DNA of 64,000 nt from Acidovorax sp. GW101-3H11 (lineage in GTDB: Bacteria > Pseudomonadota > Gammaproteobacteria > Burkholderiales > Burkholderiaceae_C): contig NZ_LUKZ01000009.1 of the NCBI RefSeq assembly GCF_001633105.1, forward strand, positions 781,269-845,268, in the 5' to 3' direction. Each line of letters begins with the position of its first letter. The first letter of the stretch is position 1. Made by a program: the position numbers and the translations under genes. Below, piece after piece: positions 44,338 through 54,481 of the stretch. Below the pieces are notes generated by a model. The model saw only the letters and a list, made by a program, of their open reading frames with translations. It made no database searches and was not told the origin of the DNA.

Positions 44338-44370
44338 GCTTCTGGCGCCCGACCATCAAGCGCCAGAAGC
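44338..44370. terminator. Hairpin between psd and hutG (repeat-derived)
   Basis: GCTTCTGGCGC pairs with GCGCCAGAAGC, an 11-bp stem around an 11-nt loop, between the convergent psd and hutG genes. It has no long T run. In reverse complement it reads ATAGCTTCTGGCGCTTGATG and so on, resembling family A in hairpin form. Confidence 0.65.
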
Positions 44371-44388
44371 TATCAAAACAAGAGCAAA

Positions 44389-45201
44389 CTACTTCCGCCG
44401 GGCGGCCGCAAACGCCAGCGCCGCCTCCAGCAGACGCTCCAGGTGCGGCTGCACCTCGGCTGCTACCTCGGGCAGGTAGTCAAAGGGCAAGGCCTCCTGC
44501 ATATAGCTGCACTGGGTCATCTCCAGCTGCACGGCGTGGATGTTCTGCGCGGGCTGGCCGTAGTGGCGCGTGATGTGCCCGCCCTTGAAACGGCCATTGA
44601 GCACACCGGTGTAGCCCGGCGCCGACTGGGCAATGGCCAACAGCGCCTGCGCCAGTGCCGGGTCGCAGCTGGCACCATCGGCCGTGCCCAGGTTCAGGTC
44701 GGGCAGCTTGCCCTCAAAAAAGCGCGGCAGCACGGAGCGGATGGAGTGCGCGTCCCACAGCACCGCCACACCATGCTGCGCGCGGATGCGGCTCAGCTCG
44801 GCGCGCAGTTGCGCATGGTACGGCGCCCAGACGGCGTCGCGGCGCGCAGCCACCTCGGCGTCATCGGGCACATCGCCCTGGGCGTAGATGGGCGTGTCGT
44901 CAAAGGTATCGACCGGGCACAGGCCGGTGACACTCTGGCCGGGGTAAAGGCTCGCGCCATCGGGTGGTCGGTTCAGGTCCACCACGTAGCGCGAATGCGT
45001 GGCCACGAGGATGGAGGCCCCCATGTCTTTCGCGAATGCATAGAGGCGCTCCATGTGCCAGTCGGTGTCGGGCACTTGGCGGGCCTCATCGGTGAAGCGC
45101 GCTGCCAACACGGGCGGCACATAGGTGCCTGCATGGGGCATCGAGACCAGCAAGGGCGCAGTGCCCTGGTGGAAGGTGAAGGGTGGGGGCGTGGTGGTCA
45201 T
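44389..45201 (-). CDS. hutG: N-formylglutamate deformylase HutG
   Basis: 270 residues from the ATG at 45201. HutG/FGase features: LLVSMPHAGTYVPP, VVDLNRPPDGASLYPGQSVTGLCPVDTFDDTPIY, LWDAHSIRSVLPRFFEGKLPDLNLGTADG (His-containing metal site) and GHITRHYGQPAQNIHAVQLEMTQ. It hydrolyses N-formyl-L-glutamate to glutamate and formate, the last step of the five-step histidine route that also needs HutF. It is 36 bp after hutF on the same strand. Confidence 0.95.
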   Translation of the reverse strand: MTTTPPPFTFHQGTAPLLVSMPHAGTYVPPVLAARFTDEARQVPDTDWHMERLYAFAKDMGASILVATHSRYVVDLNRPPDGASLYPGQSVTGLCPVDTFDDTPIYAQGDVPDDAEVAARRDAVWAPYHAQLRAELSRIRAQHGVAVLWDAHSIRSVLPRFFEGKLPDLNLGTADGASCDPALAQALLAIAQSAPGYTGVLNGRFKGGHITRHYGQPAQNIHAVQLEMTQCSYMQEALPFDYLPEVAAEVQPHLERLLEAALAFAAARRK

Positions 45202-45237
45202 AAGGGACAAAGTGGTTGGAGTTCAAGACCCGGGGTT

Positions 45238-46632
45238 TCAGTCCGCCGCAATGGTGGTGGAGCGCGCCGCTACAAAGGCCTGCGCGGCTGCGTCGTGCAG
45301 GGCATGGCGGCCCTGCGCCACGCGCAACACGCCCGCCACCCACAGGCTGTCAATGGCCGAGGTGCGGTGGCTGCCGAACACGTGGGACGACAACATGCTG
45401 GGTGCGGGCAGGCCCGCCAGCGCCACATGCCGCGCGTCCAGCGCCACCAGGTCGGCCTGCTGACCCACGGCCAGGCCACTGACCGAGCGGCCAGACGCCT
45501 GCGCCCCGCCCTGCACCGCTTGCAAGGTCATGGCCGTGGCCACCTCGGCCTGGCTGCGGCTGGCCAGCACATTGCGCTGGCGCAGCGACAGACGCTGGCC
45601 GTATTCGAGCATCAGCAGCTCCTCGGCCGCGTTCACGCAGGCGTGGCTGTCCGAACCCACGCCCCAGCGGCCGCCATGCTGCAGCCACAGCGGCATGTCA
45701 AAGATGCCGTCGCCCAGGTTGGCTTCCGTGGTGGGGCAAATGCCAGCCACCGCGCCCGTGCGGGCTGCGTCGGCGTATTCCTGCGGCGTCATGTGCGTGG
45801 CGTGAACCAGGCACCAGCGCTCGTCCACGGGTGCGTGCTCCAGCAGCCACTGCACGGGGCGCTGGCCGCTCCAGGCGATGCAGTCCTCCACCTCCTGCGT
45901 CTGCTCGGCAATGTGGATGTGGATGGGGGCCTGGGGGTTCAGCGCCGTAAGTCCCTGCACGGCGGCGGCCAAGCTATCGGGCGGCACGGCACGCAGCGAA
46001 TGCGGGGCCAGACCCAGAATGCCGCCCAGCGCCCGTGTGGCGGGCGCAAGGCGCTCCAACAAAGAGAGCATGTTGTCGGTGCTGCGGATAAAGCGCGCCT
46101 GGTCGGCACGCGGTGGCTTGGCACCAAAACCACTCGTCTGGTAGAGCACCGGCAGCAGCGTGATGCCGATGCCCGCGCTCTTCGCCGCGCGCAGCAGCGC
46201 CAGCGACAGCGTGGCATCGTCGGCATAGGGGCGGCCGTCCTGGTCGTGGTGCACGTAGTGGAACTCGCACACGCTGGTGTAGCCCGCCTCCAGCATCTCC
46301 ACATACAGCCAGGTGGCGATGGCCTCCAGCGACTCGGGCGTGATGCGCGCGGCAAAGCGGTACATCAGGTTGCGCCAGCTCCAGAAGCTGTCCTGGCTCT
46401 CGCCCCGGTACTCCGTGAGGCCCGCAAACGCGCGCTGAAACGCGTGCGAATGCAGGTTGGGCATGCCGGGCAGCAGCGGGCCGGGGGCCACGGCAGCGCC
46501 GTTCGGCTGTGCGTTGGGCGTGACGGCGGTGATGCGCCCTGCCCCATCCCAGGCCACGAGCACATCGCGCGCCCAGCCGGTGGGCAGCAAGGCATCGGCC
46601 GCGAAAAGTTGGCGTTGAAGCGGCTCGCTCAT
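45238..46632 (-). CDS. hutF: Formimidoylglutamate deiminase HutF
   Basis: 464 residues from the ATG at 46632 ([16 protein letters not shown]). Amidohydrolase-superfamily metal-binding elements: [17 protein letters not shown] (HxH, near 57-66), [37 protein letters not shown] and [14 protein letters not shown]. It deiminates N-formimidoyl-L-glutamate to N-formyl-L-glutamate and ammonia. Its start overlaps the hutI stop (ATGA at 46629-46632). Confidence 0.95.
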   Translation of the reverse strand: MSEPLQRQLFAADALLPTGWARDVLVAWDGAGRITAVTPNAQPNGAAVAPGPLLPGMPNLHSHAFQRAFAGLTEYRGESQDSFWSWRNLMYRFAARITPESLEAIATWLYVEMLEAGYTSVCEFHYVHHDQDGRPYADDATLSLALLRAAKSAGIGITLLPVLYQTSGFGAKPPRADQARFIRSTDNMLSLLERLAPATRALGGILGLAPHSLRAVPPDSLAAAVQGLTALNPQAPIHIHIAEQTQEVEDCIAWSGQRPVQWLLEHAPVDERWCLVHATHMTPQEYADAARTGAVAGICPTTEANLGDGIFDMPLWLQHGGRWGVGSDSHACVNAAEELLMLEYGQRLSLRQRNVLASRSQAEVATAMTLQAVQGGAQASGRSVSGLAVGQQADLVALDARHVALAGLPAPSMLSSHVFGSHRTSAIDSLWVAGVLRVAQGRHALHDAAAQAFVAARSTTIAAD

Positions 46633-47918
46633 GGCATGACTCCGTGGATGCACCCCTGCCGCACGATGGTGCAGGCGGGCTTCTGGCCAAACCAGTAGGC
46701 CAGCTCGGCCGCCTCGCCCACGGGCCACAAAACAAAGTTGGCAGGTCGGCCCGATGCGATGAGGCCATGGGAATCTTGCAAGCCCAGCGCGCGCGCGGCA
46801 TGGGTAGTGATGCCCGCCAGTGCCTCGGGCACCGTCAGGCGGAACAGCGTGCAGGCCATGTTGGCCATGAGCAGCAGGCTGAGCGCGGGCGATGTGCCCG
46901 GGTTGTGGTCGGTAGACACCGCCATGGGCACACCGGCCTCGCGCAGCTGCGCGATGGGCGGCAAGTGTGTGTCGCGCAGCGTGTAGTAGGCGCCGGGCAG
47001 CAGCACGGCCACGGTGCCTGCGGCTTTCATCGCGGCAATGCCGTCGGCCGACAGGTGTTCGATGTGGTCACACGACAGCGCGCCGTAACGCGCTGCCAGC
47101 GCCGAGCCGCCCATGTCCGACAGTTGCTCCGCATGCAACTTGACGGGGATGCCCAGCTTTTGCGCGGCCTGGAAGACCTGCTCTGTCTCGGCCAGCGTGA
47201 AGGCGATGCGTTCACAGAACACATCCACTGCATCCACCAGGCCTTCGGCGGCCAGTGCGGGCAGCATCTCGTTGCAGACCAGGTCGGTGTAGTCGCCACT
47301 GCGGCCTGCGTACTCGGACGGCAGCGCATGCGCGCCGAGGAAGGTGGTGCGCACCGTCACGCCAAATACCTCGCCCAGGCGACGGGCCACGCGCAACTGC
47401 TTGCGCTCATGTTCCAGCGCCAGGCCGTAGCCTGACTTGATCTCGATGGCGCACACGCCTTCATCGAGCAAAGCCTGCAGGCGCGGAGCAGCCTGGGCAA
47501 AAAGTTCGTCTTCCGACGCCGCACGCGTGGCCTTGACCGACGACACAATGCCCCCGCCTGCCTGGGCCACTTCTTCGTACGTGGCACCGGCCAGGCGCAT
47601 GGCGAATTCGTTGGCCCGCTGACCGCCATAGACCAGGTGCGTGTGGCAGTCCACCAGCCCGGGGGTGGCGAGCGCGCCCCGCGCATCGTGGCGCGACAAT
47701 GCCTTGTAAGCGGCGGGCAACTGCGCCTCGGGCCCCACCCAGGCCATCTGGCCTTGCTGCACCACCACGCAGGCAGGCTGGCCCTCGGGCACAGCCACAT
47801 CGGCCACCCACAGGCCGGGCGCGGGTTGCAGGTTGTGCCACACGCCATCGGCGTTCTGGCTGGCGGCCGACCCGCTCGGGTGGCCGTGGTTGTCCATGTG
47901 TTGCATCTGCCTGCCCAC
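46629..47918 (-). CDS. hutI: Imidazolonepropionase HutI
   Basis: 429 residues. Amidohydrolase-fold features: [35 protein letters not shown] (HxH near 100), [47 protein letters not shown] and [28 protein letters not shown]. It opens the imidazolone ring of 4-imidazolone-5-propanoate to give N-formimidoylglutamate. A GTG at 47918 has a GGAG site 7 nt upstream; an ATG at 47906 is the alternative start. A repeat lies directly upstream. Confidence 0.95.
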   Translation of the reverse strand: MGRQMQHMDNHGHPSGSAASQNADGVWHNLQPAPGLWVADVAVPEGQPACVVVQQGQMAWVGPEAQLPAAYKALSRHDARGALATPGLVDCHTHLVYGGQRANEFAMRLAGATYEEVAQAGGGIVSSVKATRAASEDELFAQAAPRLQALLDEGVCAIEIKSGYGLALEHERKQLRVARRLGEVFGVTVRTTFLGAHALPSEYAGRSGDYTDLVCNEMLPALAAEGLVDAVDVFCERIAFTLAETEQVFQAAQKLGIPVKLHAEQLSDMGGSALAARYGALSCDHIEHLSADGIAAMKAAGTVAVLLPGAYYTLRDTHLPPIAQLREAGVPMAVSTDHNPGTSPALSLLLMANMACTLFRLTVPEALAGITTHAARALGLQDSHGLIASGRPANFVLWPVGEAAELAYWFGQKPACTIVRQGCIHGVMP

Positions 47919-47938
47919 CCGTGGGCTCCGTGTTGAAT

Positions 47939-47999
47939 GCTATACAAATAATAGCTACCAGCGCTTATCCATCAGGCGGTGGCAGCCCTTTTTATTCAA
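47939..47999. repeat. Dispersed repeat, family A
   Basis: GCTATACAAATAATAGCTAC, CAGCGCTTATCC and GGCGGTGGCAGCCCTTTTTA in order. It lies in the 77-bp gap between hutD and hutI and covers the last codons of hutD (stop at 47996-47998). Confidence 0.75.
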
Positions 48000-48628
48000 A
48001 TTTTGGAGACTGCACCGCGCTGCAAGGCGATCCAGACCAGCGCAGGCGCGTCGGCGGCGGCACCCGCATGCAGCGGCTCCAGTTGGCCCGGCGTTGCACC
48101 GCCCTCGCCCGCCCACCAAAAGCCCTGCCCTGCCGCCAGCGCACGCGGCCCGGCGCCCGGCGCCACCCACTGCCAATCGCCCTGCAGCACCAGGCACAGG
48201 CCTGCGGGCGTGCCGCCGGGCGACTGCGCATCGCCCACCACCTGCAGCGGCCCATGCCACTGGCCCCGCCGCTGCATAAGGTTGAAGTCCTTGGACGTGC
48301 CGCCCAGCATCGCGCCATCCACCGCGTCGTCGCCCGAAAACGCAAACGGCTGCCAGCGCTGCTCCAGGCGGTGCTCCCAGCCAGGGCTGCGCAGGTGCAG
48401 GCCGTCGCCGCCCAGCAGCATGATCTGCCGGTCGATGGCAGGGAAAACCGAGAACGGCCCGGGCCGGTCCACCGTGGCCAGGCTCACGCGCCACTCGAAG
48501 CTGTTCATGTCCGCACCGGGGGGCCAGCAGGCCAGCTCCTGCGTGCTGCCGCCGCCGTTTTTCCAAGGCATGCTGGGGGTGGTAGCCAGGTCAAAAAAAT
48601 GCGTTGCCATCGGTGTTGTCGTGTTCAT
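47996..48628 (-). CDS. hutD: HutD/Ves family cupin protein
   Basis: 210 residues from the ATG at 48628. HutD family pattern: MPWKNGGGSTQELACWPPGAD, FEWRVSLATVDRPGPFSVFPAIDRQIMLLGGDGLHL and FAFSGDDAVDGAMLGGTSKDFNLM (cupin-type segments without an enzymatic signature). HutD proteins are conserved in hut loci and are proposed to influence the balance of histidine use in pseudomonads; the molecular role is not settled. It is 3 bp after the dioxygenase gene. Its C-terminal codons lie in a repeat copy. Confidence 0.9.
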   Translation of the reverse strand: MNTTTPMATHFFDLATTPSMPWKNGGGSTQELACWPPGADMNSFEWRVSLATVDRPGPFSVFPAIDRQIMLLGGDGLHLRSPGWEHRLEQRWQPFAFSGDDAVDGAMLGGTSKDFNLMQRRGQWHGPLQVVGDAQSPGGTPAGLCLVLQGDWQWVAPGAGPRALAAGQGFWWAGEGGATPGQLEPLHAGAAADAPALVWIALQRGAVSKI

Positions 48629-48631
48629 CAA

Positions 48632-49525
48632 TCAGGATGTTGCGGTGGTCGGCTCTGCGCCGGTGACCAGCAGCGGGAACAGCGGGTGGTCCATCTCCGC
48701 GCCAGCGGGCAACTCGTCGGCCAGGCCCGGAAACTCGGGCGAGGTCTTCCACGGCCGGGGCGCATGGCGCGTGTCGTCGCCCAGAAAGCGCACCGAGAAC
48801 ACGCGGCGACGATTCGGCCCTTCCACCCCACCCGCGGCATGCAACGTGAGCATGTGGAAGCACACCACGTCGCCGGGCTCGATCTCCCAGCCCACGATGG
48901 GGAAGGCAGCACGGTCGGCCTCGACATCGGGCAGGTCCTGCAGGCTGCCTTCGGGGAACCATTTCGCCTGGTTGTCCATGAAGGTGCGCGGCATGAGCCA
49001 CGGCCCCTTGTGCGAACCGGCCACAAATTCGAGCGTGGCCGCGCGCGACACCGGGTCAACCGGTATCCACATGCTGATGTTCTGCTGGCCGTCGATGTTG
49101 TAGTAGGGCTGGTCCTGGTGCCAGGGCGTGCGCTGGCGGGTGCCCGGCTCCTTCACCAGCACATGGTCGTGGTACAGCCGCACGGTGCGCGACTGCATGA
49201 GGCGCTGCGCGGCCAGGGCCAGCGGCGTCTCGTGCACAAAGCGGCCGAACTGCGGGATGTCCTGCCAGTTGCAGAAGTCCTCGAAGAAGCGACCCGGGTC
49301 GTCAGGCCGGCTGGCCACCTTGGCGCGCGGGCTGGGTGCGGCCAGGTTGGCGTCGATGCCTTCGCGCAGCAGCGCCACCTCTTCGGGCGTGAGCAACTGC
49401 TTGATGCACAGCGCGCCGTCGCGGTCAAAGCGGGCAATGTCGTCTGCGGTCAGGCTCTCTCGCAGGCGCTGCTGAAAGCGCTCTGACAGGCGCGGGTCCA
49501 TGGCGGGCAATAGCGAAGAAGGCAT
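48632..49525 (-). CDS. Phytanoyl-CoA dioxygenase-family Fe(II)/2OG oxygenase
   Basis: 297 residues from the ATG at 49525, which has an AGGAGAC site; a frame reaching 49570 is less likely. Visible motif PWHQDQPYYNIDGQQNISMWIPVD gives the HxD metal pair (His136-x-Asp138). A distal His (LTLHAAGG, about 229) and an Arg (NRRRVFSVRF, about 240-246) fit 2-oxoglutarate binding. The family hydroxylates small carboxylates and amino-acid derivatives. It lies between the transporter genes and hutD on the same strand, so it may act on histidine, urocanate or a derivative, but no hut pathway step I know needs it. Confidence 0.88.
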   Translation of the reverse strand: MPSSLLPAMDPRLSERFQQRLRESLTADDIARFDRDGALCIKQLLTPEEVALLREGIDANLAAPSPRAKVASRPDDPGRFFEDFCNWQDIPQFGRFVHETPLALAAQRLMQSRTVRLYHDHVLVKEPGTRQRTPWHQDQPYYNIDGQQNISMWIPVDPVSRAATLEFVAGSHKGPWLMPRTFMDNQAKWFPEGSLQDLPDVEADRAAFPIVGWEIEPGDVVCFHMLTLHAAGGVEGPNRRRVFSVRFLGDDTRHAPRPWKTSPEFPGLADELPAGAEMDHPLFPLLVTGAEPTTATS

Positions 49526-49586
49526 GCGGGCTTGTCTCCTGTTGTGTTGTTGCTGACCGTTGTCGTGCACCCCGCCGCACCCGGCC

Positions 49587-50384
49587 TCAGGCGCGGGTCA
49601 GCACCGCCTGCAGGAAGGAGCGCGTGCGCTCCTGCGTGGGGTTGGTGAAGATGGTGGCGGGTGCACCAGCCTCGATGATGCCGCCGCCGTCCATCACGAC
49701 CACCACATCGCCCACCTCACGCGCAAAGTCCATCTCGTGCGTCACCACCATCATGGTCATGCCTTCGCTGGCCAGCAGCTTCATGACCTGCAGCACCTCG
49801 CCCACGAGCTCCGGGTCCAGCGCCGAGGTGGGTTCGTCGAACAGCATCACGCGCGGCTCCATGGCCAGCGCGCGGGCAATGGCCACACGCTGCTTTTGCC
49901 CGCCCGACAGGCTGGCGGGCATGGCCGGCGCCTTGTGCGCGAGGCCCACCTTGGTCAGCAGGGCCTGGGCGCGCTCCTCGGCCTCCTTGCGCGAGAGGCC
50001 GCGCAGCTTGCGCGGGCCCAGCGTGACGTTGTCGAGCACGGACAGGTGCGGGAACAGGTTGAACGACTGGAACACCATGCCCACTTCTTCGCGCAGCGCG
50101 TTGAGGTCATGGTCGGGCAGCATGCGGCCGTCCTGCACCAGCGTGCGGCCACAGATCTCGACGGAGCCTCCCTCGGGCTGCTCCAGCCCATTGCAGCAGC
50201 GCAAGAAGGTGCTCTTGCCGGACCCACTGGGCCCGATGACCACCACCACCTGCGATGGCAGCACATCAAAGTCGATGCCGTTCAGCACCACATGGCTGCC
50301 AAACGCCTTGCGCAGCCCGCGAATGCGCACGATGGGTTCAGCGGCCTGGCCTGCTCCATTCATTGGAAGTGCTTCTTTCTTCAT
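49587..50384 (-). CDS. Polar amino-acid ABC transporter ATPase (HisP/GlnQ-like)
   Basis: 265 residues. Walker [41 protein letters not shown] (Q-loop), signature [15 protein letters not shown], Walker [17 protein letters not shown] and H-loop [11 protein letters not shown]. It starts at the ATG at 50384, overlapping the permease stop (ATGA). It energises uptake of a polar amino acid; the hut context suggests histidine. Confidence 0.93.
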   Translation of the reverse strand: MKKEALPMNGAGQAAEPIVRIRGLRKAFGSHVVLNGIDFDVLPSQVVVVIGPSGSGKSTFLRCCNGLEQPEGGSVEICGRTLVQDGRMLPDHDLNALREEVGMVFQSFNLFPHLSVLDNVTLGPRKLRGLSRKEAEERAQALLTKVGLAHKAPAMPASLSGGQKQRVAIARALAMEPRVMLFDEPTSALDPELVGEVLQVMKLLASEGMTMMVVTHEMDFAREVGDVVVVMDGGGIIEAGAPATIFTNPTQERTRSFLQAVLTRA

Positions 50385-51049
50385 TGCACCATCCCCCCGG
50401 CGCGCAAGCGCAACTCGATGCGGCGCAGCACCAGCGTCGTGGCCCCGGTCAGGATGAAATACACCACCGCAATCGCCAGGTACACCTCCAGCGAGCGGTA
50501 CGACACGCTGATGATCTTCTGCCCCTCGTGCATCAGGTCGTGGATGGTGAGCAGCGACACCAGCGCCGAGTTCTTGATGAGCGCGATGAACTCGTTGCCC
50601 AGCGGCGGAATCATGCGCACCACGGCCTGTGGCAGCACCACGGTGCGCATGGCCAGGCCCGAGGACATGCCGATGGAACGCGCCGCCTCCATCTGCCCCT
50701 TGTCAATGGACTGGATGGCGCCGCGCACCACCTCGGACACATAGGCACCCGAGTAGATGCCCAGGCCGATCACGCCGCACACAAAGGCAGGCAGCAGGAT
50801 GCCGAACTGCGGCAAGCCAAAGAACAGGATGAACAACTGCACCAGCAGCGGGGTGCCACGGATGGCAGCCACGTAGGCGGTGCACAGGGCGTAGACCACG
50901 CGGCGCTTGGGGTTCAGCCGGCCAATGCCGACCAGCAGGCCCATGACGCAGCCCAGCAGCAGCGAGGCAGCCGTGATTTCCACAGTGACCAGCGCACCCG
51001 CCAGCAACTGCGGCACCCCGGCCCAGACAGGAGAAAAATCGAGTTCCAT
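50381..51049 (-). CDS. Polar amino-acid ABC transporter permease (HisM/HisQ-like)
   Basis: 222 residues with five or so membrane segments and the His/Glu/Gln/Arg/opine family coupling signature [21 protein letters not shown] and [38 protein letters not shown]. It is encoded as a single permease gene, so the pore is probably a homodimer. It is 34 bp downstream of the binding protein gene. Confidence 0.93.
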   Translation of the reverse strand: MELDFSPVWAGVPQLLAGALVTVEITAASLLLGCVMGLLVGIGRLNPKRRVVYALCTAYVAAIRGTPLLVQLFILFFGLPQFGILLPAFVCGVIGLGIYSGAYVSEVVRGAIQSIDKGQMEAARSIGMSSGLAMRTVVLPQAVVRMIPPLGNEFIALIKNSALVSLLTIHDLMHEGQKIISVSYRSLEVYLAIAVVYFILTGATTLVLRRIELRLRAGGMVQ

Positions 51050-51083
51050 GGCTCAGTACAGCAACGGCTAGCGGGTCAGTGGC

Positions 51084-51833
51084 TTACTTGGCAGCGCTGT
51101 TGCTGAACCACTTCTTGACGATGGCCGCATAGGTGCCATCGGCCTTGAGCTTGGTGATGGCACCGTTGACGGCCTTCGTCAGCTCGGGCGTGTCCTTGCG
51201 CAGGGCCATGCCGTACTCTTCGGTGGTGAGCTGCTCATCGAGCACGCGCAGGCCCGGGCGGGTGCGGACATACTGGAACGCGGCGGGCTTACCGGTCACG
51301 GCAGCGTCGGCGCGGCCGATGTCCACCAGATTGAACATCTCCTGGTTCTTTTCGACCTCGACACGCTGCACCTTGGGGAATTTTTCAGTCAGGTAGCTCA
51401 CGGATTTCGTGCCCACCTGCACGCTGACTTTCTTGCCGTCCAGGTCGGCCAGCTTGTTGATGGCCTTGTTGTCGGCCTTCACCATCACCACCAGGCCACC
51501 GGCGTAGTAGGAGTCGGTGAAGTCCACCACCTTCTTGCGCTCATCGGTGATGTAGATGGCCGAGACGGCCATGTCGAAACGCTTGGAGATCAGGCCCGGG
51601 ATCAGGCCCTTGAAGTCGATGTCCACCCATTCGACCTGTTTGCCCATGGTCTTGGCAATCGCTTCCACCAGCTCGATGTCAAAGCCCGTGCGCTTGCCGT
51701 TCTCGACAAACTCCATGGGCGGAAACGTGGCATCGGTGCCCACACGCAGGACGTTGTCCTGGGCCTGCGCACCCGTGGTGCAGAAAGCAGCGGCGGCCAG
51801 GCTGGCCAGAAGAAGGTTGCGGCGAAGGTTCAT
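51084..51833 (-). CDS. Polar amino-acid ABC transporter substrate-binding protein (SBP family 3)
   Basis: 249 residues with a signal peptide (MNLRRNLLLASLAAAAFCTTGAQAQ). The SBP_bac_3 pattern includes LRVGTDATFPPMEFVENGKRTGFDIELVEAIAKTMG and FDMAVSAIYITDERKKVVDFTDSYYAGGLVVMVK. It binds an amino acid in the periplasm. The ligand is presumably histidine or urocanate by context, but no residue-level test was made. The IclR gene is 31 bp upstream. Confidence 0.93.
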   Translation of the reverse strand: MNLRRNLLLASLAAAAFCTTGAQAQDNVLRVGTDATFPPMEFVENGKRTGFDIELVEAIAKTMGKQVEWVDIDFKGLIPGLISKRFDMAVSAIYITDERKKVVDFTDSYYAGGLVVMVKADNKAINKLADLDGKKVSVQVGTKSVSYLTEKFPKVQRVEVEKNQEMFNLVDIGRADAAVTGKPAAFQYVRTRPGLRVLDEQLTTEEYGMALRKDTPELTKAVNGAITKLKADGTYAAIVKKWFSNSAAK

Positions 51834-51864
51834 GGGGAAAGCTCCTGAGGAGGGGTGAGGGAAA

Positions 51865-52641
51865 TCAGGGAGAAGTGAGTTGGCGGGAGATGCGCGCCGC
51901 GGCGACGACGGCCATGCCGGTGAGCGCGGTCTCCTGCCCCTGGGCCCGCAAGATCGGGGCCATCAGCGTGATGGCCCCGGCCGCCTGCCGGGGAGAGCCG
52001 AACACCGGCACGCTGACGCCCCAGACACCGGCATCCACCTCGCCGGAGCTGACGGCGTAGCCCGCCTTGGCAATGCCTTCCAGCTCGGCGAGCGCCACCT
52101 GGCGCTCGGGGGTGCCTGCACCGTAGTGCAGGTCCAGAATGGCATTGCGCGTGGCCGGGGCCACATGGGCGAGCAGGCACTTGGCGGAGGCGCCCGCGCG
52201 CAGCGGCACGCTGCGCCCTTTTTCAAATGAGCAGCGCAGCGCCTGCGTGCTGTCCACCATGTCCAGGCACACCACGCTGTCATTCACGGCCACCACCAGC
52301 CCCACGCTCTCGTGGGACTGCCGGGCCAGGGCCTGCATGTCCGGCCGCGCGTGGTGCACCAGGTGCGACGCCATGTCAAAGCCCAGGGCCAGTTGCAGGC
52401 TGAGCGGCCCGGGCGCGTAGTGCCCGCTGCTCTCCAGCACAAAACCCCACAGCTTGAGCCGCGCCAGTTGGCGGTACAACGTGCTGCGCGCCAGGCCCGT
52501 GGCCTCCACCAGCTCGGCCGCCGACATGGGCTGACCGTGCTGCGCCAGTACGGCCAGCACGTGCAGAACACGGTCGGCAGCGGCAACGGAGGTCAGTCCA
52601 CGGGCGGTCATGGACTCAGTATCAAAGTATTGCAGCGACAT
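51865..52641 (-). CDS. IclR family transcriptional regulator
   Basis: 258 residues. The N-terminal winged helix-turn-helix (AADRVLHVLAVLAQHGQPMSAAELVEATGLARSTLYRQLARLKLWGF) is followed by the IclR effector domain (HESVGLVVAVNDSVVCLDMVDS, LRAGASAKCLLAHVAPATRNAIL, VWGVSVPVFGSPRQAAGAITLMAP). Start at 52641, although an ATG at 52611 also fits. It lies between hutU and the transporter, and a palindrome 8 bp upstream (52650-52674) suggests autoregulation or control of the downstream genes. The ligand is unknown. Confidence 0.9.
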   Translation of the reverse strand: MSLQYFDTESMTARGLTSVAAADRVLHVLAVLAQHGQPMSAAELVEATGLARSTLYRQLARLKLWGFVLESSGHYAPGPLSLQLALGFDMASHLVHHARPDMQALARQSHESVGLVVAVNDSVVCLDMVDSTQALRCSFEKGRSVPLRAGASAKCLLAHVAPATRNAILDLHYGAGTPERQVALAELEGIAKAGYAVSSGEVDAGVWGVSVPVFGSPRQAAGAITLMAPILRAQGQETALTGMAVVAAARISRQLTSP

Positions 52642-52649
52642 TCCTACCC

Positions 52650-52674
52650 TGCATTCCCATTTGATGGGAATGCA
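52650..52674. promoter_or_regulatory. Perfect palindrome upstream of the IclR gene (candidate operator)
   Basis: TGCATTCCCAT-TTG-ATGGGAATGCA: 11-bp perfect arms with a 3-bp spacer, in the 76-bp gap between the hutU stop and the IclR start. Further CATTCC copies flank it. Size and symmetry fit an IclR-type operator. It could instead be an RNA hairpin ending the hutU message, but no T run follows in the minus direction. Confidence 0.65.
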
Positions 52675-52717
52675 GTTCCCTTTTTCACATTCCTGTTATT
52701 CCCTCGCTTTCTTCGGA

Positions 52718-54442
52718 CTACTTCACCATGGGCAGCTTGAGGCCCTGCTTCTTCGCTGTCTCCACGGCCAACTCGTAGCCCGCGTCGGCGTGGCGCATCA
52801 CGCCGCTGCCGCAGTCGTTGACCAGCACATTGGCCAGGCGTTGGGCCGCCGCATCGGTGCCATCGGCCACGATGACCATGCCCGAGTGCTGCGAGTAGCC
52901 CATGCCCACGCCACCGCCGTGGTGCAGGCTGACCCAGGTGGCGCCGCCCGAGGTATTGAGCAGCGCGTTGAGCAGCGGCCAGTCGCTCACAGCGTCCGTT
53001 CCGTCCTTCATGCCTTCGGTCTCACGGTTGGGGCTGGCCACGCTGCCGGTGTCCAGGTGGTCGCGGCCAATCACGATGGGGGCCTTCAGCTCGCCGTTCT
53101 TGACCATCTCGTTGAAGGCCAGGCCCGCGATGTGGCGCTCGCCCAGGCCCAGCCAGCAGATGCGTGCAGGCAGGCCCTGGAAGGCGATGCGCTCGCCCGC
53201 CATGTCGAGCCAGCGGTGCACGTGCTTGTTCTCGGGGAACAGTTCCTTGATCTTCGCGTCGGTCTTGCGGATGTCTTCCGGGTCGCCCGACAGGGCCACC
53301 CAGCGGAACGGGCCCTTGCCTTCGCAGAACAGCGGGCGGATGTAGGCAGGCACGAAGCCGGGGAAGTCGAAGGCATTCTTCACACCTTCGTCGAACGCCA
53401 CCTGGCGGATGTTGTTGCCGTAGTCCACCACCGGAATGCCCATGTGCTGGAAGTCGAGCATGGCCTGCACGTGCACGGCGCACGACTTGGCAGCGGCCTT
53501 TTTCAGCACCTCGTGCTGCGTCACGTCCTGCTGCGCGGCACGCCACTGGGCCACCGTCCAGCCTGCGGGCAGGTAGCCGTTGACGAGGTCGTGGGCCGAT
53601 GTCTGGTCGGTGACGAGGTCTGGCTTGAGGCCACCGGCCTTGGCACGGCGCACCAGCTCGGGCAGGATTTCGGCGGCGTTGCCCAGCAGTGCAATCGACA
53701 CGGCCTCCTTGGCGGCGGTGTGCTGCTGGATCAGCTCGAACGCGTGGTCAATGTCGCGCGCCTGTTTGTCCACATAGCGCGTGCGCAGGCGGAAGTCGAT
53801 GCTGCTTTGCTGGCATTCGATGTTGAGCGACACGGCGCCCGCAAACGTGGCGGCCAGCGGCTGCGCGCCGCCCATGCCTCCCAGGCCTGCGGTCAAGATC
53901 CACTTGCCCTCCAGCGAGCCGCCATAGTGCTTGCGGCCGGCCTCGGCAAAGGTCTCGTAGGTGCCTTGCACGATGCCTTGCGTGCCGATGTAGATCCAGC
54001 TGCCGGCGGTCATCTGGCCGTACATGAACAGACCCTTCTGGTCCAGCTCGCTGAAGTGCTCCCAGTTGGCCCACTTGGGCACCAGGTTGGAGTTGGCCAG
54101 CAGCACGCGGGGCGCGTTGGCATGGGTCTTGAACACGCCCACGGGCTTGCCGGACTGGATGAGCAGGGTCTCGTCGTCGTTCAAGTCCTTGAGCGAGGCG
54201 AGGATCTGGTCGTAGCACTCCCAGTTGCGCGCAGCACGGCCGATGCCGCCGTACACCACCAGGTCCTGCGGGCGCTCGGCCACTTCGGCGTCTAGGTTGT
54301 TCTGGATCATGCGATAGGCCGCTTCGGTGAGCCAGCTCTTGCACGTGAGCTGGCTGCCGCGCGGGGCGCGGATCACGCGGCTAGCGTCGTGGCGGGGGTC
54401 GGTGTTGGAGGCGGCGGCGATGATGGCGTCGTTGGCGTTCAT
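52718..54442 (-). CDS. hutU: Urocanate hydratase HutU
   Basis: 574 residues, a standard length. Diagnostic segments: [43 protein letters not shown] (the NAD-binding Gly-rich loop), [40 protein letters not shown] and [17 protein letters not shown]-type C-terminal motif ([21 protein letters not shown]). It hydrates urocanate to imidazolonepropionate using NAD as a cofactor, the second step of the route. It lies 39 bp after hutH. Confidence 0.97.
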   Translation of the reverse strand: MNANDAIIAAASNTDPRHDASRVIRAPRGSQLTCKSWLTEAAYRMIQNNLDAEVAERPQDLVVYGGIGRAARNWECYDQILASLKDLNDDETLLIQSGKPVGVFKTHANAPRVLLANSNLVPKWANWEHFSELDQKGLFMYGQMTAGSWIYIGTQGIVQGTYETFAEAGRKHYGGSLEGKWILTAGLGGMGGAQPLAATFAGAVSLNIECQQSSIDFRLRTRYVDKQARDIDHAFELIQQHTAAKEAVSIALLGNAAEILPELVRRAKAGGLKPDLVTDQTSAHDLVNGYLPAGWTVAQWRAAQQDVTQHEVLKKAAAKSCAVHVQAMLDFQHMGIPVVDYGNNIRQVAFDEGVKNAFDFPGFVPAYIRPLFCEGKGPFRWVALSGDPEDIRKTDAKIKELFPENKHVHRWLDMAGERIAFQGLPARICWLGLGERHIAGLAFNEMVKNGELKAPIVIGRDHLDTGSVASPNRETEGMKDGTDAVSDWPLLNALLNTSGGATWVSLHHGGGVGMGYSQHSGMVIVADGTDAAAQRLANVLVNDCGSGVMRHADAGYELAVETAKKQGLKLPMVK

Positions 54443-54481
54443 GGTGAGCTCCTGTGAATCAGTGGGCGTGCGCGGAAAAAA

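Noticed and set aside
47699-49486. 595-codon plus-strand frame
   Set aside because: Antisense to hutI, hutD and the oxygenase gene, all of which are well supported.
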